The position numbers and the translations under genes were made by a program. Below, one piece after another: positions 23,207 through 33,988 of a stretch of DNA of 60,000 nucleotides; the first letter of the stretch is position 1; each line of letters begins with the position of its first letter. The DNA comes from Takakia lepidozioides. Taxonomy: Eukaryota; Streptophyta; Takakiopsida; Takakiales; Takakiaceae. The notes under the pieces are model-generated. The model was not told the origin of the DNA. It searched no databases and worked only from the letters and a program-made list of their open reading frames with translations. The stretch lies in contig CM060734.1 of assembly GCA_030704615.1 (NCBI GenBank), positions 312,001-372,000 of the forward strand. The letters are read 5' to 3'.

Positions 23207-24559
23207 GCTTTGAATGACTGGCAGCATAGTACATATACAATATGCATTTTTGTTGTACCTTGAATATTGTTGGAAAACACAGTGATGGCATTCCGTCAAG
23301 TTTGTATATCACCAATTTTGTTAATACACAATGCACATGTGCGGCACCTGCCAATTTCAATTGCATGAGCAGAGTTTTCTTCACATTTACACTCGTGTGA
23401 TGGAGAAGAAGTAGTTCACCCTGTAAACAAATTTACAATGGTGTCATATTTGGTCATGACGTGTATATGGATATTTGCAATGAACTCCGAAAGCTGGAGA
23501 ACAAAAAAAATTGATGTTAACAAATAAGTTATAACGAGTTACGAACGGTCCTCTTCCAAACAAATTTCGCCTGGTCCCTGCGTATTTCATAATCATTTCG
23601 CAAAATCTATGATCTTCTACGAACATACCCACAAAGTTCTCAAAGCACAAAATAATTTCGATTGATCTCGTATTACACTGAGACGTATCAGAGGGTACAT
23701 TGAACACACTGGCCAAGTTTCAAAGTGAACGAAAATCATTTGGATGGGCAACCATCCGTTGGCCCATTGAACAAATTTCGATTGATCTCATATTACTCTG
23801 GGGCCTCTTACATGGCACATTAAACATAGTGGCCAAATCTCAAAGCGAACCAAAATCATTTCGATGGCCAACCATCCGTTGAGCCATCGAACGAATTTTG
23901 ATTGATCTGATATAAGTCCGAGACCTGTGAGAGGGTGTCTGCAACGTGCTGAAAAAGTTTGGAAGCTAACAAAAATGATTTGGATGGGCAACCATCCGTT
24001 CACCCGTTGAATGTATTATGTTGGAGCTGCTATTGCTTTGGGACCTGTTGGACTGTGTTTCGCGTACTCGTGATTTTTTTTCATTCTGTTTTTGAATAGA
24101 GCGTGTAATGTAGCCATATGCAACGTGCGTGCCAAATTTGGGAGCGATCAAAATTCATTTGGACTCAAAACGACAGTTTCTTCCCTGTTTTGCACTCCAA
24201 ACTTGATATGTGTTCTACTTCATGCACTCTTCATACAGAAATAGTGAGAGAAGAGAACACTTTTTTTTTGGGCATGCAGGCAAAAGAGGGGTTTCAACCA
24301 CATCCGTTCAATGGGTGCAATAGCCGTGCATGCATTGCAGGATTTCTTTTTCGCATTGAACAAAAACCAGATGACAAGTGAACGCCTCATTGGACAATCG
24401 AACAATTTTTGATTGATCTCGTATTACACTGGGACGTATCAGAGGGTACATTGAACACACTGGCCAAGTTTCAATTTTTGGCGGGGGAGTAGCCGTGGGA
24501 TGCTGGAAGCCGCAGAACAAAATCGATACGTGCCAAAAACCCAAAATGACTTGCCGACT

Positions 24560-25230
24560 GGTTCGGCCAGATCCAAAAATGACAAGAGTCAACTCTTCAA
24601 CTGGCATCGTCCCTACATAAGATGTAACTGTGGACAAGGAGGGGCACCCTCTTCTTGCATTGGGAGTGTTGCTTGGTTTGACCATATGGTATGGTATATG
24701 CTGAACAATCTGATTGTGTTCTTCCCTGATGATGCCTATCCTTCGGTGCAAACCAAGTATTACAGCTTTCTGGTATGGATCATGCGGGCTGCCAGATCTG
24801 CCGTTCTTGCACAAATTACCTTTCAGATGACCCGAGGCTTCATAATGGAAGTAGCTTGTGAATTCTCAATTGACCCCCAAGCCAAGTTGCTTAGGAAGTT
24901 AGGAGAATCCAAGGGGGCCAGATACATTGAGAAACTTGTGAAACCTGGGTTTTTTTCAGACAGCCTTCCCAGGCCACAATTCAACAGCTACAAACGGCAG
25001 CGTATGGAGGGGCAGACGCCTCCTCAACAACGCAAGAACAATGCCACTCGAGGCAGAGGTACCCCTGGTCGTGGAAGAGGTCTCTACCAAAAAGGAGGAC
25101 GCTCTGGCAGGGGGCAATACTCTACCAACACCTCTGAGAATTCAAGAGCAACGAATCGGTCATCACTTGGGGGTTCGGGTGCTAATTCCAGTACCACCAT
25201 CAACATCGCCAGCCAGGAGTCATACAAGAC
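24560..25230 (+). CDS. RG-rich protein ORF, possibly gag-like, start lost
   Basis: One open frame runs from the end of the palindrome to beyond 25,400, but only about 24,560-25,230 looks like real protein. It has a cysteine pair (RCNCGQGG), an aromatic helical stretch (FDHMVWYMLNNLIVFFPDD, VWIMRAARSAVLAQITFQM), a lysine/glycine helical part and then an arginine-glycine-rich tail (TRGRGTPGRGRG, then GRSGRGQYS). RG-rich tails bind RNA, and this layout would suit a retroelement gag, which is a guess from composition and position before the LTR-like repeats. After 25,250 the frame enters a purine-rich repeat and is not meaningful. The true start is not visible: the ATG at 24,500 lies in the palindrome end, so the palindromic element may have cut the gene. 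Confidence 0.4.
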
Positions 25231-25479
25231 TCGTCGTATCACTGACGAGTTCTCCCCAACTCTTTTCCCGCATCTCTCCCTCTGTCCCATCAGGATGTGG
25301 AGAGAGAGGGAGAGAGGGAGTGATGAGGGAAAAAACAAAAAAAAAACAGGTGGGAGGGGGGGAGTGACACTCCCCCCCCCCCCCCACCTTTTTTTTTTTC
25401 TTTCCCTCATCTCCCCCTCTCTCCCTCTGTCTCCCTCCCTCTTTGGAATTGGCCGGTTTTATCAGTGTTAATTTCCTGT

Positions 25480-26080
25480 TTTTCCATCTATACCGGATGG
25501 ATTGTGACAGTTTTTTCACCCGCCCTATAACAATTTTTCATCTATACCGGATGAACTACCAGGGTGGACACTAAATTACCTCTAAGCTAAGTCTATGATT
25601 TTTTCATTCTTCTTTTATTGACTTTCACCCATACCGGATGAGTCACCAGAGAATGAGGAATTACCTCTGTAGGGGTTGCCACTGGCATCCTATTTTTTCC
25701 ATCCATACCGGATGAAAAATACCAGGATACTAATTCGTTCATTCCTCTTTTAATGTTTTTTTTCCGTACTGGATGAGGCACAAAAAAAATCTTTTGGGGA
25801 TGTTGAATTACCTGTTAGGATGTAAAACCGATGTTTTGGATGTTATTTACTGTTTTTCCATCCTACTGACGAACTTTCTCCAACTGATGAACTCATCTGA
25901 ACCGGATGAAATATATAGCTTATGATGGCCCTGGACTGATGATTAATTACCCTTAATTATGGTTAATTAAGGAGTGAAACCCTAACCCCTACCCTATAAC
26001 CTATTGTTTAAACCTAGTTAATGAATGACATCCATCGGGTTTCGAAAAATGTGGTGTTGATTACTCATCCTGCACGGATG
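25480..26080. repeat. array of CATC-ATACCG-GATG motifs
   Basis: At least seven occurrences of a partly palindromic motif, CATCTATACCGGATGA and variants (near 25,487, 25,539, 25,629, 25,700, 25,766, 25,894 and 26,067), often flanked by T runs on the left and A runs on the right. Two more, CATCTAAACTGGATGA (28,384) and CATCCACCCTGGATGA (28,567), lie in copy 2 of the LTR-like repeat. Confidence 0.75.
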
Positions 26081-27159
26081 AAAAATTGGGCAAGAGCCCT
26101 AGGGTGGCTCTCCCGCCGTCAGAAGCACTGCTCATGCTTCTGAGCTCGCGGGATGAGCGTTATGGCGTCCGCGTTTTGCTGCTACCCTGTTTGCTGCATC
26201 GTACCCATGCTGGACGATCTCCTGGGGATGCGCATTGGCGGCGCTTTGTCTTTTCTCACAGGCGGGAGACAATGTTGTGAATGCATCGTCTTTTTCCCTC
26301 CTCTGGCTTTTAATTCTTGCAGCGGCGCTTGTGTGGGGAAGTATCTCTCTCTCCCTTCTTAAACCTAGCAAGTGTGCTTGTATGCTTCACTTCTCCTTTG
26401 CTTTGCTGGAGGTGGCTTGCTGGTGGTGATGGCGCACAGTTCTCTTCCCCAATCGCTCAAGGTGCTTTTGGTGATTAGGGTTCCTTTTGCTTTATGTCTT
26501 TCTCTCTTGCTTTTGAGGTTCTTAGTTGACATCGATGACAAGTGTAGGGGTCTGTGATTCACCTGGGGTTCCACAATCCTCACTAACCTGTTGGTTTTTG
26601 TAGGGGCTTGTGATGGGACCAGGTGAGGATCCCTACTTGCTTTGAATTCTCTTGAGCTTGCAGATAAGGATGTGGGCAAAGGGAACCTAGTGTGTATGAC
26701 ATCTTGACTTGGCTATTGCCTGCAGCCCCGATTTCGGCCCGCTTGCTCCTGGTTTGGCATGCCGATGCTTACTTTTGACTTATGTTTTGCTGCCTTTGAT
26801 GGAGCACTTTGGCCTGACAGACTTGTCTCTTGAAGCCCAGCATCTGGACCTTACCTTGTCTTGAATCTTTGACAACATTGCCTGTGGATTATTAAGCTAG
26901 GTATTGTTTTGGCCTTAAAGAGGAGTTATGGTTTATGGGTAAGGCATCAATGGCTGTTTGGTTCTAAGGAAGAGGAGGCCTTGTTTTTAAAGATGGCAGC
27001 CTGATAAGGCAATGACAGGCCTCTTTCAAGCCTGGATTTGGTGTGGAATGGAGCATAGTGAGGTTTTATTTGCAAAACCTGGCATAAACCTCCTGGAAAA
27101 CAGTGTTGGTAAGCTCTACTGGACCTTTGCCAGAGATTATTTGCTTTATTTTGCCATCA

Positions 27160-27890
27160 GAGCAGGCAGCTGCAATGTATGATTTATTTTTTGGCCAAGT
27201 GGGCTTGGTCTCGGGCACTCAAAGTGTTTGTGTATCCATATCTTGAATCTGTAACATGGCAAGCCTTTCTTCCATGCCAAAACGCCTTACATGATGCATG
27301 TCTTGGGGCAATTATACATGGTGTAGAATGAAGTTGCAGTCTATCTTGTCATGCCCAAGTGGGTCACTTGGTTGCATGTTTGGAATCTAATAAACTGCAG
27401 GCTAGTCCATCAAGATGCTTGTGTATACATGTCTTGAATCTGTAGTATGGCAGGCTGTTCTTACCTACCCAAGAGGCCTTGCATGATGCATGTCTTGGGA
27501 TATTTACAAATGGCAAAGAGTGAAGCTGCAATATGTTTTGTCATGCCCAAGAAGTTTACTTGGTTGCATGCTTGAAATCTGATTAATTGCAAGCTGGTCC
27601 TTCAAGGTACTTGTATGAACATATCCTGAATCTATAGTAGAACAAGCTGTTCTTACCTACCCAAGGAGCCTTGCATGATGCATGTCTTGGGGTACTTACA
27701 AATGGCAAAGAGTGAAGCTGCAATATGTTTTGTCATGCCCAAGAAGATTACTTGGTTGCATGTTTGAAATCTGGTAAATTGCAGGATGGTCCTTTAAGGT
27801 GCTTGTATAAACATACCTTGAATATGTACTAGGGCAGGCTGTTCTTACCTACCCAAAGAGCCTTGCATGGTGCATGCCTTGGGTTACTTA
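27160..27890. repeat. 192-bp tandem repeat, about four units
   Basis: CATGCCCAAG followed by TTACTTGG recurs at 27,350, 27,542 and 27,734 (exact 192-bp spacing), and a more diverged first unit lies at about 27,180. Each unit contains TGTTCTTACCTACCCAAG and CCTTGCATGATGCATG. Only copy 1 of the LTR-like repeat has it. Confidence 0.88.
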
Positions 27891-29969
27891 CAGGAATTTG
27901 AACATGAATAAACCCCGCCCTCCCACCCTATTTTATCATGATTGAATGGGTGTTGTCACTTGGTCTACTATGACAAGACTGGAAGTGTTAGATGGTGCCT
28001 TGTTTATGGGCTGTTTATGTCTTTAATTGACAATGACCCTAGTGGGTCTTGTCCATGTCTTGACATGACATGAGTATCTTCCCTCTCTCTCTCTCTTTTC
28101 CCTCATCCCTCCCTCTGTCCCATGAAGATGTGGAGACCCCCCCCCCCCCCCCCACCTCCTTATTTATTTATTTTCCCTCTCTCCCATCAGGATGTGGAGA
28201 GAGAGGAAGTGTTGAGGGAAAATAAAATAAAAATGAAGGTGGGGAGGGGGAGTGACCGAGCAGCTGCTCCCCCCTACTTCTTTTTTTATTTTCTTGGCCC
28301 CCTCTATCCTTCTCCCTCCCTCTCTCCCTCTATAACTCTTTGGATTTCATCTGGCCTTAACCTTTTGAGGTTATTTAGTTTTTCATCTAAACTGGATGAA
28401 CTACATGAATAATGGTTACCTATTATAAAATCCAAGAGAATAATAAAACTACCATCATAAATGATGGCAGTTATTAAACCTGAGCCTATACCATAACCCT
28501 AAAAGATACATTTCTATTGGATGTCATCCATTGACAAAGTGCTTCTCTTGATAAAATGTGATTTTTCATCCACCCTGGATGAGAAATCGGGAAGTTGTGC
28601 CCTAAGCAGGCCAACACATTTCACAGCACTGAACTCGTGCTTCAGTGAACCTTGATGATGCGCCGTATAAACCCGCTCCTCTGCTGCTACATGGTACTCG
28701 TGATGGCTGACTCTTGGGATGCGCATTGGTGGTTAGGCAGATTCCTCTCTGGCAGACGACAAAGCGGTGATCGCTTTGATCAGAAACTCATGGTTCTTTA
28801 TTTTGCAGCGGCGCTTTTACTCCTTGTTGGGAAGTACTCTATTCCTATTTATCTACAGATTACATGTTGCTCTCTCTTTGTGTATGAGCCATTCTCTATC
28901 TGTGAACACTTCTACTCTGATTACGTTCTGTTGGAGACGATCTGTTGGACGCCATGGCGCAGGGCATACCACAAACACTCGAGGTTTTTTTAGTTTACCC
29001 TTGCTTGAATTATGATCTGTACATGCTTTAGAATTCAACACTGACATGGATAGCAACTGTGAAGACCTGCCACTCACCTGCTGCATCCTCACTAATACAC
29101 ATCGCTATGTGGTGGTTTTTGGGACGGGCATAGGTGAGGGTCTTCACTTGTCTTGATTTCTTGAAGCCTGCAGCTCCTGTTCTTGCAAATGTGGATTCTG
29201 CTGCTGCCTATGCTGCTGATGCCATTTGCTGTTTCAAACTGCCACCATGCCGCTTCAGACCTGCTCCAAGATGGCTCCAATGAGGATCTGCTTCTCTCCT
29301 TACCCCTGTTTTTGGTTTTTTACAACCACATTTGCATGTGTAGGAGTTAAACTATGAAGGGTACAAGGATACAAAATAGCAGTTATTACTCTGACTTCTT
29401 TGATACTTGGCTCTGAAATGAAACTTCTTGGTATGACTCTGATGGATCAAAAGGATAGGCTTTGATAGATAACACACATTCTTCAAGGCCCTCATATCAT
29501 TTTGGTCTCATGGCTTGATAACAAACAGGGGTTTCTGAGCTGCTCTTTCACCTTGGCAGAGCTATTTTATGAGGCCTTAAAATACCATTCCAGGCCTATA
29601 CCTGCTTAAGGGGGCTCAACCCTGTTGTTTCTTCTTCCTTTTTAAGAATCTTGCTTGTATCTTGGTTCTAAGAACATCAACTTCAAACCAAACCTGCAAT
29701 CTGGTTTTTGAAATGAGTTTGAAATGAATTTTTGAGATGATGATGCATACCATGGTGCTTTCATGATATGAATGACCTGGAATCCCACCCTCCCACCCTG
29801 TTTTTTCAGAGACCCTGAAATGTAATGGGGTATTCAAATGAGACTGTAAACATGAAAGGGAATGTTAGATGGTGCCCTGTAAAGGGCTGTTTTGTCTTCC
29901 AATGACAATGACCTTAGCGGTCTTGTCCATGTCTTGACATGACATGTATATCTTCCCTCTCTTTCTCTC

Positions 29970-30110
29970 TCTCCCTCTCTCTCCATGAAATTGAAACTGA
30001 AGAACACTTCTTCTATTGTCCTATATACTATGAGATCTGTGGGGATTCCATTGTCTACTCCGTGGAACCCAAACTCTCACTGAAATCTCTCACTATGAAG
30101 ATCAGAAATG
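29970..30110 (+). pseudogene. non-LTR retrotransposon zinc-region fragment
   Basis: The translation HEIETEEHFFYCPIYYEI, then LSLKSLTMKIRNAW, resembles the C-terminal zinc-binding region after the reverse transcriptase of LINE-type elements, where E-x-E-x-H-F-x-x-x-C-P is common. Only about 45 codons can be recognised, and a purine-rich tract with a run of about 29 A follows at 30,212. Probably a 5'-truncated insertion. Confidence 0.35.
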
Positions 30111-30211
30111 CATGGCTGCTTACCTGCAATTGGGTGCCTCACGCAGCAGCTCCTTCACGCTGGCGCTCCGCCACCAGGTCGCGTGGGCGCACTCCCTCGC
30201 TCAAACAACGG

Positions 30212-30242
<31 letters not shown>

Positions 30243-31400
30243 GAGGGAGAGAATGAGGGGGAGAGATAAGGGCGAGAGGGTGATTGCAGCTTATAGTGTC
30301 CATTTTTTGCTGTCACAACACTGTTTTTCCCAGACATAGAATAATGGTAAATTATCATACTCCTACATGACAATGCCATCAATAAAAAGGGACTCATATA
30401 TAGAGGCTCATCTACATATACTTTCACACTTTTAAATCTCATTATCAAAAACCAGAATCTCTAGATGCTATGGACTTTTAAAAAGTCCATAAGGAATTGT
30501 CACAATCCATGAAAAAAGGCGTTATGGATTTTTTTTAATATAGGAGTTAGAACAAAGTCAAGAAAAGGGACTCTCTCAACCTTGCTTTGGAGAATGAGGA
30601 AACTGGAATGAAAACTATCATTCAAAAATATGAAGTTGAAAAAAAATTATGTACTATATTGAGCCTAAAAAATAGCTATTCTCATAAAGTCCTTTATGAC
30701 TAAATTCTTTTGAAATAGCAAAACTTTTTTCATTAGATGCATTCATTCACCATAAATGCAGAGTTGAATATGATCAAATTTCAAAAAAACATTTGTGAAT
30801 TGATATTATCGCAATTTGAAAATATTGGTTTTAACAGTCAATAATAGACGGTCAAGATTGTCAGTTGAAGCAAATCCGATGGTTGAGGATTCGCCACATC
30901 ATCCTTTATGTACTCTTTATGTACTCATGATGTGCATTTTTGGTCCACTCTAGTTTGCAATCACCCGAGAGGGAGAGTGAGAGCTAAGAGGGAGAATGAG
31001 AGAGAGAGAAAGAGAGGGAGGGGCAGCTCCCTCACGCTGGCGATCCCTCCCGTGGCGCTGGCGTTCAGCTAGCGCTCCACCAGCAGGTCACGGGGGCGCG
31101 CTCCCAGCTCGCTCAAACAACAAAAAAAAACAAAAAGAGATAGAAGAGGGAGAGAGAGAGCAAGAGAGAGAGAGTGAGGGAGAGGGATTAGGCCGAGAGG
31201 GAGAGTGTGAGAGAGGGCGCGCGCGGGTTTGAACGCCATGGCGCATCAGTGCTGCGTCACCGCCGTCGGAAAACGCTCCGGCGCGCGGGGGTAGTTGCGC
31301 CCGGGAGAGCTTGAGAGCAAAAAAATCAAAGTAGGGATGGAGGGAGGGGAGGGAGGAAGAGTGAGAGGAGGAGGGTGAGGGAGAGAGAGATCAGAGAGAG
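30212..31400. repeat. poly-A tract and GA-rich low-complexity region
   Basis: A pure A run at about 30,212-30,240 is followed by GA-rich sequence. A second GA-rich region occupies about 30,965-31,410, with the shared block GCAGCTCC-TCACGCTGGCG at 30,148 and 31,023, showing that the two stretches are copies. Between them (30,300-30,950) nothing is recognised. Confidence 0.6.
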
Positions 31401-31991
31401 AGATTGAGAGGGGGAGTGAGAGGCGGTCGGTGCAGCCGCGGCGCGCCAGTGTGGCGACCCCACCGGAAAACCTTGGCGGCGACTAGGCGCCTTTGTGAAG
31501 GGGAGAGAGAAGGGGAGAGGAGGGCGGCCACCTTGGCAGGAGGAGGATCCGCTGCGACATTGGGGAATCGCACGGGCGTTGCTACCTCAGGGGGATGTTG
31601 CACGGAAGTTGCAGGGACGTCGCACGGCAATCGCAGTGGAGACGCAGATCTGGCGCAGAGGTGAGTTGAAGAGGCCTCTCATTTTTATTTTATTTTTTTT
31701 GGTTTTTTGGGTTATGGGGTTTTGCAAGGATCATTTGGGTTTTTGGGTCTTTGGCTCTTAGGGTTTTAAGGGTTACATAGTTTAGTTTAGGGTTAGTTAT
31801 AATATAGTTAGTTTAGGATTAGCTGCAATATGGTTTTGTTTTTAGGGTTTCATTTTTTGTGGGGTGGGGACATATGGCTTTACGTTTGTAGGGTTTTTTT
31901 TTTCAAGTTTTTCCAAGGGTTGGGAGTGTAACTCCTCCGGAGGTTACAGTGGGTCACAATACGGTACTCTACCTCTCTCTCGTGCTAGGTT

Positions 31992-33988
31992 ATGCCGCGT
32001 GTTTATCGACGTGTCACGCTTGAGGATTCGTTGCCGGCTGTGCCACAACCACCTGCTGAGGGCGAGACAGCACGTTCGCCTCGTCTACGAGTTAGGCGGC
32101 ATCGCCATATCCGCACAGCTTTGCCCCCACGGCCACCACCCCGAGGTCGTAGGCTGTCGAGTCCAGAGGCACGAGCCCCGGGGAGACCCCGCCGGGACCA
32201 CCTCCCCAAGATTGAGTGTTGGTGCAGTTGGTGTTGGGCACGACTACCAGTTGGGAGGACCACACCGATGATGCGGCGACCCCATGTTGTGCAAAAACAT
32301 TACGCCAAGTACGAGATTGCTGATGCAGCAAAGGTAAGTTGTCCATATATCTTCTCACGTACTCCTCAATTAAAAGTACTATATCTAATAAAACCTTGCG
32401 TTTGTGAATTGAGTATTGATGCATTTCATATCATGCATCTTGCAGCCCCGTCTTGATGTCCAAGCTCGCAATTTTTTTGCTGAAGAGGCATACCGATGCG
32501 GGTTTCTTCCTTCTTACGAGCCCCACCCCGTTCCGGATGTGAACATCTTTTTCTCGCAACATGACGTAGATTGTGAGGTAGCAGGGTACGATGCGTGTTT
32601 TTTTATTTTTTGGCACCGGGCTAGGCGCTTGCCACCTACGCACACACATTCGTCATCCTCGACATCGCACCCCCATCATCACCATCATCCGCATCGTCTG
32701 TTCCTCCTATTGTAGATGGTATTTCCTCATCACCATTGCCATCTGAGGTCCCTCATACCGACCGACTACATGTCCCTTCCCCTCCATTGCCGAGACCACA
32801 GCCGCCACCGAGTCCATATCCGGGTCCTCCGGCAGAACCCGGAGGGATCCCACCACCTTTGGGGACTGTGTATGACTGGGACCAATGGATCACTAGGTTC
32901 CCACTCCGGGAGAAGGGCCCCCGAAGTGATGGATGGGCACTGCCCCCTAGTTGGAGAGGTGGACCGAAGTTGTTTCGCACGGTTGGTCCGCGCCTTCACC
33001 GGCCTGATGACGGCACCATATGTCATCGTGGTGCTAGGGAGTCCAACCCCATTTCTACCAATGTCTTGTGCCTTGTCCAGTTCCGATTCCCGAGGGTGAG
33101 CCCTTTCTTTTTTGGGGTCGCATGTATTGCGTGATGGAGGCAATGGACCCTAGTATGGGTCGTGGATTTTTTTTTATGGAGGATGTAGTTTTGGGGGGAG
33201 GAGAGGATTCTGTGGATTTGTTCCCCTATTTTGGGCCGAGGTACACCCACCGGGAGTGGCAATTATTGCAGACACACGGCCTTGGGTCCTTGATCCATCC
33301 TTACATCATTGTTGTGAACGACAATGATGTAAGGGCGAGAAGTTTTGGCCACAAAGCCCATATTTATTGTGACGGAAACCCCGATGTGTACGGCAACGTG
33401 GCTGGGCTCATCAACAATTCAGTTACCTTACCGCCGGGCCACACCGCCAACGTGTTTTGGGATGAGTGCCATGACGGGGATAACTTTATGCGTTAGCCGA
33501 GTTTCATCATGTGTAGATGGACGTAGGAAGACATTTTGTACATTGAGGTGACTACTTCCACCGTGTATATATATACATAGGCATTTATGTGTATTTGGAT
33601 GCAGTTTTTCATGCTATATTCAAAGGGAGTTTGGGTGGACGTTATATGTGAATTTGGGTATTTTGAATTATATAGTGTCTCCTTCATGTGGTGAAGCAAT
33701 GTATGTATTTCCCTCGTGTGTATAATGTGTACTTTGGGTTTTATCCTGTATGATAATGAACAACGCCATGTATGGAAACTGATAATGACTTGGTTGTTTT
33801 TGGCATCTTAGGATGCCGGCCACAACCCCACGACGTTAATTCATGAAGTTCATGATCTTGTCATGAACCGGGATTTTGTTCCTTCGGAGGGGGGTGCGTA
33901 TCAAAGGGACCCGACCCCGTCTGAAATGGCGGTCTCCGATGATGAGGACAACAATGACAATGGAATTATGCATGAGGATGTGGCATGA
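31992..33988 (+). CDS. SET-domain-like protein gene, with a frame break
   Basis: Proposed exons: 31,992-32,333 (donor AAG|GTAAGT), 32,446-32,577 (acceptor TTGCAG, donor GAG|GTAGCA), then from 32,625 after a very short intron, and a possible last exon 33,812-33,988 (acceptor ATCTTAG, ending in an acidic SDDEDNNDNG tail). The first part is arginine- and proline-rich. At about 33,060 the frame changes by one base, and the following 130 codons contain GRGFFFMEDV, FPYFGPRYTHREW and CDGNPDVYGNVAGLINNS. The pattern G-x-G-x-F...D-V, Y-F-G and G-N-V-A-x-x-I-N-x-S fits the SET fold of lysine methyltransferases, although the usual NHSC is NNSV, so activity is doubtful. A stop at 33,494 precedes the last exon. 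From memory, similar multi-copy proteins exist in mosses; not checked. Confidence 0.5.

Larger units (their letters stand above)
11416..24542. mobile_element. 13.1-kb near-palindromic (foldback-like) element
   Basis: The two halves are inverted copies of each other: 11,416-18,137 matches the reverse complement of 18,713-24,542, with scattered substitutions and indels. The outer ends both read GGGTTTTTGGCACG inward. From outside to inside each arm has subterminal 120-bp repeats, a decayed RING-H2 gene transcribed outward, a putative core promoter, and an array of GCGACCGCC hairpins. The 0.57-kb centre is unique. Very long inverted repeats around a short centre are known in foldback-type DNA transposons. 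No transposase was found in it and no clear target site duplication borders it (flanks CCTTTCAGTGG and AAAATGACTTG), so a segmental inverted duplication is the alternative. Confidence 0.75.
18713..24542 (-). repeat. right arm of the palindrome (5.8 kb)
   Basis: Inverted copy of the left arm. Substitutions are spread along its whole length, for example GGGCCTCTTACATGGC is kept while the segment at 24,060-24,075 has changed. The outer end is at 24,542, after CGTGCCAAAAACCC. Confidence 0.9.
25260..29960. repeat. two tandem LTR-like repeats
   Basis: Copy 1 (about 25,260-28,085) and copy 2 (about 28,085-29,955) share, in order, a CCCTCTGTCCCAT-G-A-GATGTGGAGA start with GA-rich and C-run sequence, CATC...GATGA motifs, a GGGATGCGCATTGG block (26,224 and 28,716), a GTGAGGATC/GTGAGGGTC block (26,620 and 29,130), and the same end, CTTGTCCATGTCTTGACATGACATG (28,047 and 29,922). 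Copy 2 is shorter because it lacks the 192-bp repeats. The order after an RG-rich ORF would fit a 3' LTR plus a second or solo LTR. No primer binding site, integrase or reverse transcriptase was seen, so the LTR label is tentative. Confidence 0.6.

Noticed and set aside
11416-24542. Palindrome as an inverted-chimera sequencing artefact
   Set aside because: The arms differ by many substitutions, a 93-bp indel, different array lengths and three versus two copies of the 586-bp segment, which a fold-back artefact would not show.
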